Source of the DNA: Bacillus sp. ZZV12-4809
GTDB lineage: Bacteria > Bacillota > Bacilli > Bacillales > Cytobacillaceae
NCBI RefSeq assembly: GCF_009849585.1
Contig: NZ_VCRN01000001.1
Coordinates: 496,001-560,000 of the forward strand
Reading direction: 5' to 3'
DNA length: 64,000 nucleotides
This document shows positions 24,527-32,560 of the stretch, one piece after another. The notes under the pieces are model-generated. The model worked only from the letters and a program-made list of their open reading frames with translations. It was not told the origin of the DNA and ran no database searches. Each line of letters opens with the position of its first letter. Position 1 is the stretch's first letter. Made by a program: the position numbers and the translations under genes.

Positions 24527-24922
24527 CTAGTTAGCCAATCTTTGCAGTTCATTGAACGAAAACGTACGGAATTTTCGCGGAAGGAAGCTGCGGATTTCAT
24601 CCTCGTTAAAGCCGACCTGAAGCCTTTTTTCATCTACCATAATCGGTCTCTTCAGCATTTGAGGGTTATCAATGATTAATTGATATAACTCTTTCAGCGG
24701 CATGGAATCAATATTCACGTTTAGTTCCTGATATGCTTTTGATTTAGTAGAGATAATCTCTTCAGTTCCATTTTCAGTCAGGCGAAGAATCGATTTGATT
24801 TCATCGACGGTAAGCGGATCGGTTACAATATTTCGTTCCACATACTCAATTTGATGCTCCTCCAGCCATGCACGGGCTTTCCTGCAGGAACCGCAGCTGG
24901 ATGATAAGAATAGATTCACCAT
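24527..24922 (-). CDS. spxA2: Spx-family RNA polymerase-binding regulator (SpxA2-like)
   Basis: The 131-aa protein has exactly the length of Spx and the same features: redox switch C10-x-x-C13 in [17 protein letters not shown]52, R92 in [24 protein letters not shown], and the C-terminal LAN that targets Spx to ClpXP. Spx binds the RNA polymerase alpha subunit under thiol stress. Residue 60, Arg in Spx and important for its activity, is Lys here (ISTKSK). AGAAGGAG precedes ATG 24922. It is followed by saiR. Confidence 0.9.
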   Translation of the reverse strand: MVNLFLSSSCGSCRKARAWLEEHQIEYVERNIVTDPLTVDEIKSILRLTENGTEEIISTKSKAYQELNVNIDSMPLKELYQLIIDNPQMLKRPIMVDEKRLQVGFNEDEIRSFLPRKFRTFSFNELQRLAN

Positions 24923-24958
24923 TTAGAACACTCCTTCTATTGTGTTTAATTTTATGAA

Positions 24959-24979
24959 ATGTAATAATAATGATTACAG
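24959..24979. promoter_or_regulatory. Putative SaiR operator, spxA2-proximal
   Basis: A 21-bp near-palindrome, with TGTAAT and ATTACA arms around seven bases and a final G, 37 bases before the spxA2 start codon. It likely overlaps the promoter or transcript start. Confidence 0.6.
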
Positions 24980-25013
24980 TTTATGCAAAAAATATAATTT
25001 GTGATTGTTTATA

Positions 25014-25034
25014 CTGTAATAATAATATTTACAG
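25014..25034. promoter_or_regulatory. Putative SaiR operator, spxA2-distal
   Basis: A 21-bp palindrome with exact CTGTAA and TTACAG arms around nine A/T bases. Its centre is 55 bp from the proximal element. Confidence 0.6.
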
Positions 25035-25086
25035 TTCAAAAAGTCAATATCACTTCTAACTTTTTAGATCACTTAAACCGAATTCC

Positions 25087-25115
25087 TAATAAAAATACTC
25101 CGGATAAACCGGAGT
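25087..25115 (-). terminator. Intrinsic terminator of the GNAT gene
   Basis: ACTCCGG and CCGGAGT pair and are followed on the minus strand by ATTTTTATT. It lies about 25 bases beyond the stop. Confidence 0.75.
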
Positions 25116-25138
25116 GTAAGAGTGCGATTGTATCTAGA

Positions 25139-25588
25139 TTAACCAATTACCAATTCATAATGATAAAATTGCTCATCACGCTTAAAGCCCATTTTTTCAT
25201 ACAGCCTCTGAGCAGTAAAATTATCCGAAGCCGTGCTGAGGCTGATGCTCACCGCTCCTGTTTCGGCTGCAAGCTCTTTCGCTTTATCTATAAGTTTTTC
25301 CCCTATCCCCCCCTTCCTTGCTGCTGCGTCCACGTACAGGTCATTTAGTATCCATGCCTTTTTCATAGATACGGAAGAAAAAGTCGGGTACAGCTGAGTG
25401 AAACCAAGATATTTACCTTCCTCTCTCACCACAAATATGACAGAATCCTCCTTCTCTAAGCGTTCTCTTATGTAACCTGCTGCAGCTTCCAAATCGGATG
25501 CCTGGCTGTAAAATACACGGTATAAATTAAATAATGCCGAAACTCCTGCTAAATCCTCCATTGATGCTTGATAAATCTCCATTTTCAT
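25139..25588 (-). CDS. GNAT-family N-acetyltransferase
   Basis: ATG 25588 follows AAAGGTGGC. The 149-aa product has GNAT motif A in AWILNDLYVDAAARKGGIGEKLIDKAKE and motif B in SLSTASDNFTAQRLYEKMGFKR. Its closest look is to diamine or general N-acetyltransferases; the substrate is unknown. Confidence 0.85.
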   Translation of the reverse strand: MKMEIYQASMEDLAGVSALFNLYRVFYSQASDLEAAAGYIRERLEKEDSVIFVVREEGKYLGFTQLYPTFSSVSMKKAWILNDLYVDAAARKGGIGEKLIDKAKELAAETGAVSISLSTASDNFTAQRLYEKMGFKRDEQFYHYELVIG

Positions 25589-25664
25589 AGCCACCTTTAT
25601 CTCTTTGATGAAACAATTATATAAATATTAAAAAATATTTGTAAATAAAATGTGTTCATGTATA

Positions 25665-25691
25665 AAAAAAGCCCTGAGATATTAGGGCTTA
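25665..25691 (-). terminator. Intrinsic terminator of the ABC exporter operon
   Basis: AAGCCCT and AGGGCTT pair around a short loop and are followed on the minus strand by TTTTTT. The stop codon lies at the hairpin base. Confidence 0.8.
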
Positions 25692-26429
25692 CTTTCCGCT
25701 CCAACGAAAGAACCGCACTGCAAGGAATACAGACACCATTGCAATTCCAAGCAAAATAGCCACTTCAAACCCATATTCCGTAATAGGCGCTTCAGTCCAA
25801 GTTCCCCTCAGTAGTTGAATTACGTAATAAAGTGGAAGAGCTTTTGCTGCGTATTGAAGAACTGTCGGCATCATTTCAAGCGGAAAGGTCGCTCCTGAGA
25901 GGAAAAGCATCAGATTCAGAAAAAGAGAACTGATTGCTGCTGCAGCTTGAGCATTTTTAGCTAAAGATGTCAGGAATAATGCAAACGGAAAAAAGGCAAG
26001 GATGCTAATCAGTAAGGATAACAGCGTACTGCCCATATAAACCGGCAGAGTAAGATCATACAGAAGCATGCCAAAGACCATAAGAAGCAAGGCGGATATG
26101 GCAAAGATGACAGTCCCTTGAAAGGTGTGGGCGGCGAGGATTTTCCATGGCTGAAGCGGCGTTGACTGATATCTCCTTAAAACACCCGTTTCCCGGTAAT
26201 TGGTCAATACGGTTCCCAGTGTAAAAAAGGAAGTGGTCACTATGTTGACGCCGATCCATGAAGGAACAAAGTATTCTGCGAAAGTCTTTTGACTCATGTT
26301 GTCCCCGACAAACATGGAACCGAACAGCCAAATCATCACAACCGGGAAAAGGAACGTCCAAAACACGCTCAGACGGTCTCTAAAAAACATTTTCGTCTCA
26401 AGATTGGCAAGTTTTACGATTGCATTCAT
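25689..26429 (-). CDS. ABC-2 type exporter permease
   Basis: The 246-aa protein has six membrane helices typical of ABC2 permeases: FWTFLFPVVMIWLFGSMFVG, VPSWIGVNIVTTSFF, the YRETGVLRRYQSTPLQPW coupling segment, FPFALFLTSLAKNAQAAAA and FLSGATFPLEMMP. It overlaps the ATPase gene by 4 bases. The pair likely exports a peptide, lipid or drug. Its promoter shares an operator with the LytTR gene at 28846-29304. Confidence 0.88.
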   Translation of the reverse strand: MNAIVKLANLETKMFFRDRLSVFWTFLFPVVMIWLFGSMFVGDNMSQKTFAEYFVPSWIGVNIVTTSFFTLGTVLTNYRETGVLRRYQSTPLQPWKILAAHTFQGTVIFAISALLLMVFGMLLYDLTLPVYMGSTLLSLLISILAFFPFALFLTSLAKNAQAAAAISSLFLNLMLFLSGATFPLEMMPTVLQYAAKALPLYYVIQLLRGTWTEAPITEYGFEVAILLGIAMVSVFLAVRFFRWSGK

Positions 26430-27337
26430 CCGATTTTCTCCTTTTCTAAGTACTGGACAAACAAATCATCTAGGGATCCCTTCTCGAATTTGAACTCAGA
26501 AAGAGTGATCCCCTTTTCCTGGCAGTGAGTAAAAATGTGATAAGCCGTTGTCTGCTGGTCCTCACAGTATAGTTTGAATTCCTCCATATTGTTTTCCACT
26601 CGTTCAACACCAGGGAGGGAGTATAAATATTCACGGCTAAGGCCCGCACTCTTAAAGGCCAGACAGTCTGCCGTCCCTTCATTCAGCAGTTCATGTGGTG
26701 TATTCAGCGCTTTCAATTGTCCGCTGTAGATCATGGCGACCCGATCACAAAGCTGCTCAGCTTCTTCCATATAGTGTGTGGTTACCACAATGGTGCTGCC
26801 CCGCTCCCTTAACAGCCGGATCAATGACCACATTTCTCTCCTTGCTGAAGGATCCAGCCCCATGCTCGGTTCATCAAGAAAAAGAATCTCCGGTTCATGC
26901 AGGGTCGCCAAAGCGAGTGTCACCCGCTGCTGCCAGCCGCCGGACAGGTCGTCGAACCTTACATTCATTTTTTCGCTTAAACCAAGTAAGTCTATTAAAT
27001 ACTCTTTTTGGGTTGGACCTTCGTAGAAGGAGGAAAAGAGATCCAGCGCTTCTTTCACTTTCATTTTCTTCTGAATGGAAGTGGCCTGGAATTGAACGCC
27101 AATCCTTTTATTTAACTCACGAAGCTGCTTGCTTGGAACCAGCCCAAGCACTTCAACCTCCCCTCCGCTCGGGGTCGTAATTCCCTCAAGTATTTCAAGT
27201 GTTGTCGTTTTGCCTGCACCGTTCGGCCCGATAATCCCGAAGATTTCACCTTTGTAAACGGTGAAGGAAAGATTCCTTACTGCCCGGATGGCGCCAAAAT
27301 TTTTTGATAAATTGTTTACAGTAATAACACTTTCCAT
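26426..27337 (-). CDS. ABC exporter ATPase with unusual LSGGW signature
   Basis: The 303-aa ATPase has Walker A GPNGAGKTT (about residue 37), Q-loop QFQATS, signature LSGGWQQRV, Walker B ILFLDEPSMGLDP and switch His TTHYMEEAEQL. A C-terminal extension of about 80 residues follows. The signature has Trp where most ABC proteins have Gln (LSGGQ). It forms a two-gene operon with the permease, and -10 TATACT lies at 27367-27372. Confidence 0.9.
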   Translation of the reverse strand: MESVITVNNLSKNFGAIRAVRNLSFTVYKGEIFGIIGPNGAGKTTTLEILEGITTPSGGEVEVLGLVPSKQLRELNKRIGVQFQATSIQKKMKVKEALDLFSSFYEGPTQKEYLIDLLGLSEKMNVRFDDLSGGWQQRVTLALATLHEPEILFLDEPSMGLDPSARREMWSLIRLLRERGSTIVVTTHYMEEAEQLCDRVAMIYSGQLKALNTPHELLNEGTADCLAFKSAGLSREYLYSLPGVERVENNMEEFKLYCEDQQTTAYHIFTHCQEKGITLSEFKFEKGSLDDLFVQYLEKEKIG

Positions 27338-27366
27338 CTGAACCCTCCATTCATCTTTATATATTC

Positions 27367-27415
27367 AGTATAGGGGCAATATTTCCAATTGTCTCCAACT
27401 AATTGACGACACGCA
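27367..27415 (-). promoter_or_regulatory. ABC exporter promoter with LytTR-type operator
   Basis: Minus strand: TGCGTGTCG (distal) and AGACAATTG (proximal) lie 21 bp apart start to start, followed by GAAAT. -35 GAGACA, 17-bp spacer and -10 TATACT (27367-27372). The same 35-bp layout occurs before the LytTR gene (29354-29388). Confidence 0.75.
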
Positions 27416-27483
27416 GGATGAGTATGGTAAGATGCATTTTTCAGCTTCCGACTTGCAATTTCTTAATCAGACAGTGATGGTGT

Positions 27484-27530
27484 AAAAAAAATGCCTGCAT
27501 CACTTATGATAAAGTGAACAGGCATTATTA
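27484..27530 (-). terminator. Terminator of the 27531-28328 lipoprotein gene
   Basis: AATGCCTG and CAGGCATT arms, with an inner CACTT/AAGTG stem, are followed on the minus strand by TTTTTTT. Confidence 0.8.
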
Positions 27531-28328
27531 CTATTTGATGGATACTGCAATTTCCAGGGTTTTGAGGGCTCCTTCAGCTTTTTCAATCTTATAGACAGTT
27601 TGGTCCTCCTGCCAGGCAAGAATTTGATCGCGGGAATGCTCGCTGATTGTGTCAAATTTGCCGGATCCATACATTTTAGGAGGCGGCAGCATGTTGCTTT
27701 CTAAGAATTCTACAATTTTCTTGGATTCGGTCAGCAGGATATCAGAATCCTCTGTCCGTGCCCGCGATGTAAATGCCCATCTTCCCTCATTCCAGCTAAG
27801 GAAAACGGAACCCGCCCCTGCATCCTGGTAACCTGTGATGGAATACCCAAGATCAACCGGCTCTCCTCCAATTTGCTCAAAATTCTGGTATGAAATTTGT
27901 TCAGAGGCCGCTTCCTTACTTTCATAATTCTGTCCGGTCAGAACCGCAAGGATGGAGTCATCACTTAACTGGTCTAATTTAGCGTCGTTTATCGGAATTA
28001 CTTCTTCTGTCTGGAAAAAGATAACCTGATAAGAATCCTGATCAGAATCAGTTTTGGCTGTTAAATGATATCCCTCGTTCAACTTCAGTGTTTCAGGGAG
28101 TTTAATTGGAACATCTGTGCTCAATTGCTTTTCTATTTCAGCTATTACTTCCTCTGGAGTTGATGCTTCCTCTTGAGCTGGCTCCTCCTTTTCAGCCTCC
28201 GCGTTTTCATTTTCCTGATCGCTGTTTTCGACTTTTCCTTCATCTGTTTGTTCCTTAACGGGCGGTTCACTGGTGCATCCTGTAAGAACAATCAGTAAAG
28301 CCGCGATACAAATTGTCTTCATCTTCAT
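27531..28328 (-). CDS. Lipoprotein of unknown function
   Basis: The 265-aa product has a lipoprotein signal ending LIVLTGC, a long acidic Glu/Asn/Ala-rich linker (about 25-65) and a folded C-terminal domain with LPETLKLNEGYHLTA, SVFLSWNEGRWAFTSRA and DQILAWQEDQTVYKIE. It looks like a surface protein tethered by a flexible linker. It lies alone between two transcription units sharing the LytTR operator but has no such site itself. Family not recognised. Confidence 0.75.
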   Translation of the reverse strand: MKMKTICIAALLIVLTGCTSEPPVKEQTDEGKVENSDQENENAEAEKEEPAQEEASTPEEVIAEIEKQLSTDVPIKLPETLKLNEGYHLTAKTDSDQDSYQVIFFQTEEVIPINDAKLDQLSDDSILAVLTGQNYESKEAASEQISYQNFEQIGGEPVDLGYSITGYQDAGAGSVFLSWNEGRWAFTSRARTEDSDILLTESKKIVEFLESNMLPPPKMYGSGKFDTISEHSRDQILAWQEDQTVYKIEKAEGALKTLEIAVSIK

Positions 28329-28435
28329 GATTTCTCACCTCCTAAATAGTTTTCCCTAATGTCTATTTGCAAAACAGCCATGATATGCAGATTCCGTCTG
28401 TATATCCGCTCGTGACGGTATACCACGGACGATTC

Positions 28436-28849
28436 TTACTCCAGACATTCGAGATCCTTATTCAGCTTCTTCGATTCGTTTTTGAAGTAAAGATAAAAGC
28501 CGATCCAGGCAATCGCGTAAATAAATAATGAGATTGCGAGATATATAAAGAAGTTTTTCGTTCCAATCGGAATCCAGCCAATCCAACGCCCTAAAGTGAA
28601 ATAAACAATCGTGACGGTAAGATAGTGCAGGGCTGTCTGCATGGGCAGACGGAGTGAGCGAATTTCAAAATAAAGCGGAGTAACCGTAAACAGCCAGCCG
28701 CTGATAATAAAACCTAATGCGTTTAGGATAAATGCCTGCCCGTCCAAAGTCGTCTGGCCACCGAAACCAATTAAGGCTATAGCTGAGGCTGTAGTGATGA
28801 ATCCCCCAAAAAATATGCCAAGCATGCTTCTGTACAAAAATGTCCTCAC
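28436..28849 (-). CDS. DUF3021 membrane protein, LytTR partner
   Basis: The 137-aa protein has four membrane helices (SMLGIFFGGFITTASAIALI, FILNALGFIISGWLFTV, LHYLTVTIVYFTLGRWIGW, FIYLAISLFIYAIAWIGFYL). It overlaps the LytTR gene by 4 bases. DUF3021 proteins are routinely encoded after a LytTR regulator, analogous to streptococcal LytTR regulatory systems in which the membrane partner inhibits the regulator. That role is inferred here. Confidence 0.85.
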   Translation of the reverse strand: MRTFLYRSMLGIFFGGFITTASAIALIGFGGQTTLDGQAFILNALGFIISGWLFTVTPLYFEIRSLRLPMQTALHYLTVTIVYFTLGRWIGWIPIGTKNFFIYLAISLFIYAIAWIGFYLYFKNESKKLNKDLECLE

Positions 28850-29304
28850 TTCTTCTCCCTCCTGCTCATTTTTAAAATTTCTTTTATCCGTCCAACATAA
28901 TGGCGTGAAGCATATTCCTTCTCTCCCGATTTAAAGTGAACACAGAGTGTCCCGTTAAAGGATGGCTCAAAGTGACTCATAGCGTAAAGATTTGCTATGA
29001 CAGACTTTGATATCCTGATAAACCGGTGAGAAGGGAGGGATTGTTCAAGTTCATAGAGCTTTTCCTTTACTTTATAAATTCCTTCAGGGGTTGCAGCTGT
29101 CACAGTGTCACCTTCTGATCGAAAAAATTGAACGTCATCAGGCTTTATTAAGTGCTGGTTCTCTCCATCCTTTCCGACAATAATGCCGGTTTCATTCTTT
29201 CGAAGGTACTCGAGGATTTCCTGAATATCCGGGGTGAGTTCTTTGCAGTGTATTGTCACGGTGGTTTCCTCGTTGCGCGGATCGAGGTCAATCAGTATTT
29301 TCAT
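28846..29304 (-). CDS. LytTR-domain DNA-binding regulator
   Basis: The 152-aa protein has a short N-terminal alpha/beta part and a C-terminal LytTR domain: VQFFRSEGDTVTAATPEGIYKVKEKLYELEQ, HRFIRISKSVIANLYAM and YASRHYVGRIKEIL. There is no receiver domain, so it is not a classical response regulator. It likely binds the duplicated operator before its own gene and before the ABC exporter, with activity set by the DUF3021 partner. AGGAGGACG precedes the start. Confidence 0.88.
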   Translation of the reverse strand: MKILIDLDPRNEETTVTIHCKELTPDIQEILEYLRKNETGIIVGKDGENQHLIKPDDVQFFRSEGDTVTAATPEGIYKVKEKLYELEQSLPSHRFIRISKSVIANLYAMSHFEPSFNGTLCVHFKSGEKEYASRHYVGRIKEILKMSRREKK

Positions 29305-29339
29305 GAAGGCGTCCTCCTTTCCATCAGCTTCTTAATTTA

Positions 29340-29388
29340 AGTATAGATGGCTGATTTCCAATTGTCACCAGATTCAAGGCAACACGCA
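29340..29388 (-). promoter_or_regulatory. LytTR-DUF3021 promoter with LytTR-type operator
   Basis: Minus strand: TGCGTGTTG and TGACAATTG are 21 bp apart start to start; -35 GTGACA, 17-bp spacer, -10 TATACT (29340-29345). It is the twin of the ABC promoter site at 27367-27415. Confidence 0.75.
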
Positions 29389-29437
29389 TGACCGGCAGGA
29401 TAAGCTGCAGGTAATTCCCTCCCTCCTGCAGGCTTAA

Positions 29438-29467
29438 AAAAACCTAAATCACGTAGGATTTAGGCTT
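29438..29467 (-). terminator. Intrinsic terminator of yfmQ
   Basis: CCTAAATC and GATTTAGG pair around ACGTAG-type loop bases, followed on the minus strand by TTTTTTT. Confidence 0.85.
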
Positions 29468-29483
29468 CTATTTGATATTTAGT

Positions 29484-29921
29484 TTAGCTGGCCCTGATTG
29501 CCAATGAACTGTTTTGCAGGCTATCGGAAAACATGCTGTATGCAATGACCTTTTGTCCGCGCTGTTTAACCACATCAATTCGGTCATGATAGCTAAAAAC
29601 GAACAGCTTGTCACCTCTTTCAAGAAACTCTATAACTATAGGTGTCCCACTGATCTCCGGCCGTAGAAAAAGCTGTTCGCTGCCAGGGTGGATATAATGC
29701 TTCTTAATAAATATTCCTTCATTGAATTGATTGATAATCTGAAGTTTTTCCTCACCTTCCAGCCTGCCATCTTCAACTGTAACTGTAACCTCTTTTACAT
29801 CAAGCCTTGAATGAGTTTCAAATTTCCTGATCAGCCAATTAACTGTGCCAGTTGGCATACAGGTCAGCACGATTTTCAGAATACTAGCGAGAATAATAGG
29901 AACCACTATTGCCCATGTCAA
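29484..29921 (-). CDS. yfmQ: YfmQ family protein
   Basis: The frame starts at TTG 29921 with GGAG 10 bases upstream. The 145-aa product begins MTWAIVVPIILASILKIVLT (one membrane anchor), then CMPTGTVNWLIRKFETHSRL, LEGEEKLQIINQFNEGIF and DVVKQRGQKVIAYSMFSDSL. This pattern and length match Bacillus YfmQ, whose function is unknown. Confidence 0.8.
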   Translation of the reverse strand: MTWAIVVPIILASILKIVLTCMPTGTVNWLIRKFETHSRLDVKEVTVTVEDGRLEGEEKLQIINQFNEGIFIKKHYIHPGSEQLFLRPEISGTPIVIEFLERGDKLFVFSYHDRIDVVKQRGQKVIAYSMFSDSLQNSSLAIRAS

Positions 29922-29943
29922 CTTTTTTCATCTCCAACAATAT

Positions 29944-30135
29944 TTAGAATCTCCAAATATAAACTCCAAGGGAAGCTAATCCCATAAAAATAATGACCAC
30001 ATATATTAAGGTTAAATTGGTGGTGTTCCGTTTTGTTGAACTTCCATAGTTTTCATCAGATTTGCCTGTCAGAAGCAAAGTCGAAACCACAGCAAAAATC
30101 AAGATTAATAGTACCAGTCCAAGCATTATTCCCAT
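29944..30135 (-). CDS. Small two-helix membrane protein
   Basis: ATG 30135 follows AAGGGGTGCGCAGC. The 63-aa product has helices at about 3-22 and 43-62 with a polar NYGSSTKRNTTN loop. Function unknown; it lies just before yfmQ and may be co-transcribed. Confidence 0.6.
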   Translation of the reverse strand: MGIMLGLVLLILIFAVVSTLLLTGKSDENYGSSTKRNTTNLTLIYVVIIFMGLASLGVYIWRF

Positions 30136-30295
30136 GCTGCGCACCCCTTCCTTTACATCAATACCTATATATTATCGCAAACTAAAGAATAAACAATCCC
30201 ACTTTCATTATAATAGCCAGCAGGCTAATTTCTCTAATTAAATATGAAAATATTATGTTATTATTATCAAATACTAGCCTTAAGCGGGGAATTTA

Positions 30296-30745
30296 ATGAA
30301 AAAGATAATCAGATTGATCATTGCAATTAGCTTTCTTTCATACATATGTGCCTTAATCGTATTACTCTTCTTTCTATCGAGAGGATTTTGGTCTGGCATG
30401 CCATTAATGGAATATATCAGGTATTCTTCAAACTTTGTGCCGTTTAAAACCATTAACGGGTATGTGGTGTCAATTTCCAATGTAAGCATGAATTTAGACA
30501 TTCCTATAAAAAACCTTGCCGGCAACGTTGCTGCATTTTTGCCAATGGGATTTTTCCTGCCCTATTATTTCAGAAAGCTATACAGACTTAAGACGTTTAC
30601 CATTACCATGACTGTCATGATTCTTAGTGTGGAAGTTATCCAGCTGGTTACAAGACGGGGAAGTTTTGATATTGATGATTATATTCTAAATATCATTGGA
30701 GCTCTATTGGGTCTGGGAATATGGAAGGCAGTGAGCGCACAATAA
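30296..30745 (+). CDS. VanZ-like family protein
   Basis: The 149-aa membrane protein has the VanZ pattern: SSNFVPFKTI, IPIKNLAGNVAAFLPMGFFLP, VEVIQLVTRRGSFDIDDYILN and IIGALLGLGIW. VanZ proteins are linked to glycopeptide resistance (teicoplanin) but many are of unknown role. GGGGA precedes the start. Confidence 0.88.
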   Translation: MKKIIRLIIAISFLSYICALIVLLFFLSRGFWSGMPLMEYIRYSSNFVPFKTINGYVVSISNVSMNLDIPIKNLAGNVAAFLPMGFFLPYYFRKLYRLKTFTITMTVMILSVEVIQLVTRRGSFDIDDYILNIIGALLGLGIWKAVSAQ

Positions 30746-30777
30746 AATGCCTGTCTCCCAGTGTAGACAGGCATTTC
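30744..30777. terminator. Terminator between vanZ-like and beta-lactamase-like genes
   Basis: AAATGCCTGTCT and AGACAGGCATTT pair around CCCAGTGT-type loop bases; serves two convergent genes. Confidence 0.85.
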
Positions 30778-30779
30778 CA

Positions 30780-32231
30780 TTACTTTGCTTTTTTTAAAGC
30801 TAATATAACCAGCAGCAGTCCATTTATGGCCAGCATAATTACCGCCAATATGGCTAAACAGGCAATATCAGGCGCAAAAACAGAGATGGAATGCCAAGGG
30901 GATGATGTGATGAATGTGAAAAGCGGGATTATGGCAGCTGAAAGGCCAATTAATACCAGCCCTAAGAAAAGACACACTCCCTTTTTTATATGCTTTTGGT
31001 TTCTGATTCGGTTTCCTAAAAAAATTGAAAGCAGAATCAGCAGCAGAATGCATCCCAGCATAATGTATTGGACGTCCGAATTAAGGCTGGGCACTTTTTC
31101 AGGCTTCTCTCCATTCAAAAGACTAATGATATGTTCCTTCAGATAATAAAGACCCTCTTCCTCCATAACATGATTCTTATTTGTCAAAATCACGCCGCCC
31201 CATCCGGTTTCCGGAATATAAAAGACTTCTGCATGCGAATCAGGGGTAGAGCCAGAATGCCAGATCATTTCTTTCGGAGTATCCGGATTGGAAATGCGAA
31301 TTCCGAACCCATAATACCGGTCTTCACCTGTTTGAACCTGCGGAGTCATATATAACTCCAAAGTTTTATCACTAATAAAATGGTCCGGCCCGTTTCCGCT
31401 CAATACTTTGACGAATTGTACCATATCTTCAGAGCTGGCTGTAATGTATCCGTAAGGTGCGCCAGCATCATCATAGGCTGCAGAATTTTTCACCGGCAGC
31501 CCAAACCAGGACTGATAACCGCGGAGATACCCTTTCTTATAAGCTCCCTTTATATCCGCTCCAGCATTTTTCATTCCTAAAGGCTGAAAGATCTGCTGTT
31601 CCATATACTCTGAATAGGAAATACCCGTAAGTTCTTCAAGTATTGCACCTAAGATTAAGAAATTAGCATTGCTGTATTGATGCTTCTCACCAGGTTTAGC
31701 AGTCAGATCGACTTCTGATAACTTCCTGACTTGATTCTTAATAGCATTCCTGCCTGTTAACTCTTTATCTGATAATGCAAGACCATCGTACGTGCTAAAC
31801 CCGCTTGTTTGTGTGAGCAAATGCTGCACAGTGATTTCGGCAGCTTTCCCATTGTTCAGCTTCAGCCAGGGAAGATATTCCTGAACGCTGGCATCCAGGC
31901 GGATGGTTCCATCATCAGCTAATTTCATTATGGCCATTCCCGTTAAAGACTTGCTTATGGAGCCAATTGTAAAAGGAGTTTGTTCTGTAACCTTCTCCTC
32001 TGATTCTCCAGTAACTCCCCATGACTGGGAAAAAAACAGTTCATTATTTTGAACGATGGCAACCGAAGCACCCGGAACCTTATATTCCTCCAGATAATCT
32101 TTAATTGCCTTCTCTATGTTCATTTCTATTCCATCTTCAGCTGAAGCCGATTTTCCAAGAAAAAAACTAAATGAAATGAACATAAAAAGAACTGCTATTA
32201 CCTTTAAAAATCTTGACCGTAAGACAGCCAT
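30780..32231 (-). CDS. Serine hydrolase, class C beta-lactamase/penicillin-binding fold
   Basis: The 483-aa protein has a signal peptide (to about residue 31, SASA), then the beta-lactamase domain with the SxxK motif at S91-K94 (IGSISKSLTGMA), YSN at about 184-186 (HQYSNANFLILG) and an HSG motif (MIWHSGSTPD). Four hydrophobic helices in the last 120 residues anchor it in the membrane. Proteins of this build are usually peptidases or esterases of the cell envelope (FmtA/PbpE-like) rather than true beta-lactamases. It has no partner gene in its direction. Confidence 0.88.
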   Translation of the reverse strand: MAVLRSRFLKVIAVLFMFISFSFFLGKSASAEDGIEMNIEKAIKDYLEEYKVPGASVAIVQNNELFFSQSWGVTGESEEKVTEQTPFTIGSISKSLTGMAIMKLADDGTIRLDASVQEYLPWLKLNNGKAAEITVQHLLTQTSGFSTYDGLALSDKELTGRNAIKNQVRKLSEVDLTAKPGEKHQYSNANFLILGAILEELTGISYSEYMEQQIFQPLGMKNAGADIKGAYKKGYLRGYQSWFGLPVKNSAAYDDAGAPYGYITASSEDMVQFVKVLSGNGPDHFISDKTLELYMTPQVQTGEDRYYGFGIRISNPDTPKEMIWHSGSTPDSHAEVFYIPETGWGGVILTNKNHVMEEEGLYYLKEHIISLLNGEKPEKVPSLNSDVQYIMLGCILLLILLSIFLGNRIRNQKHIKKGVCLFLGLVLIGLSAAIIPLFTFITSSPWHSISVFAPDIACLAILAVIMLAINGLLLVILALKKAK

Positions 32232-32434
32232 ATTACCTCTCCTCTATCAATGACCTTCTATCATTAATATGACCTAATTTAATATTATCTTTATTTGGAA
32301 GGCTCTAAAATGAGCCTCAGCATGATTTTGCAGTAGGTCTTGAGATGTAATAGGCTGGATTCTTCCCATGTTCATTTAGAAAAAGTGCAGGTATTTGCGT
32401 ATTGATGAAGTGTACACACGGGGCAGACAGACAA

Positions 32435-32554
32435 ATGAAAGCAGCAAACCTTACTTCCTTATTACTCTTCTTCTATCTCGTTACTGGGATACATGCACTG
32501 GTTGTGGGCGGATGCATACTTTATCAGAGACACTCATTTTCCCAGGAGGACTGA
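32435..32554 (+). CDS. Tiny membrane protein with oxidase subunit III-like helix
   Basis: ATG 32435 (or 32405, giving 49 aa) encodes a 39-aa peptide with one helix: LTSLLLFFYLVTGIHALVVG. The F-Y-x-x-T-G-x-H pattern recalls a helix of haem-copper oxidase subunit III. It may be a remnant or a real small protein. Its 3' end carries the AGGAGG ribosome site of the cupin gene. Confidence 0.35.
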   Translation: MKAANLTSLLLFFYLVTGIHALVVGGCILYQRHSFSQED

Positions 32555-32560
32555 GCAGAA

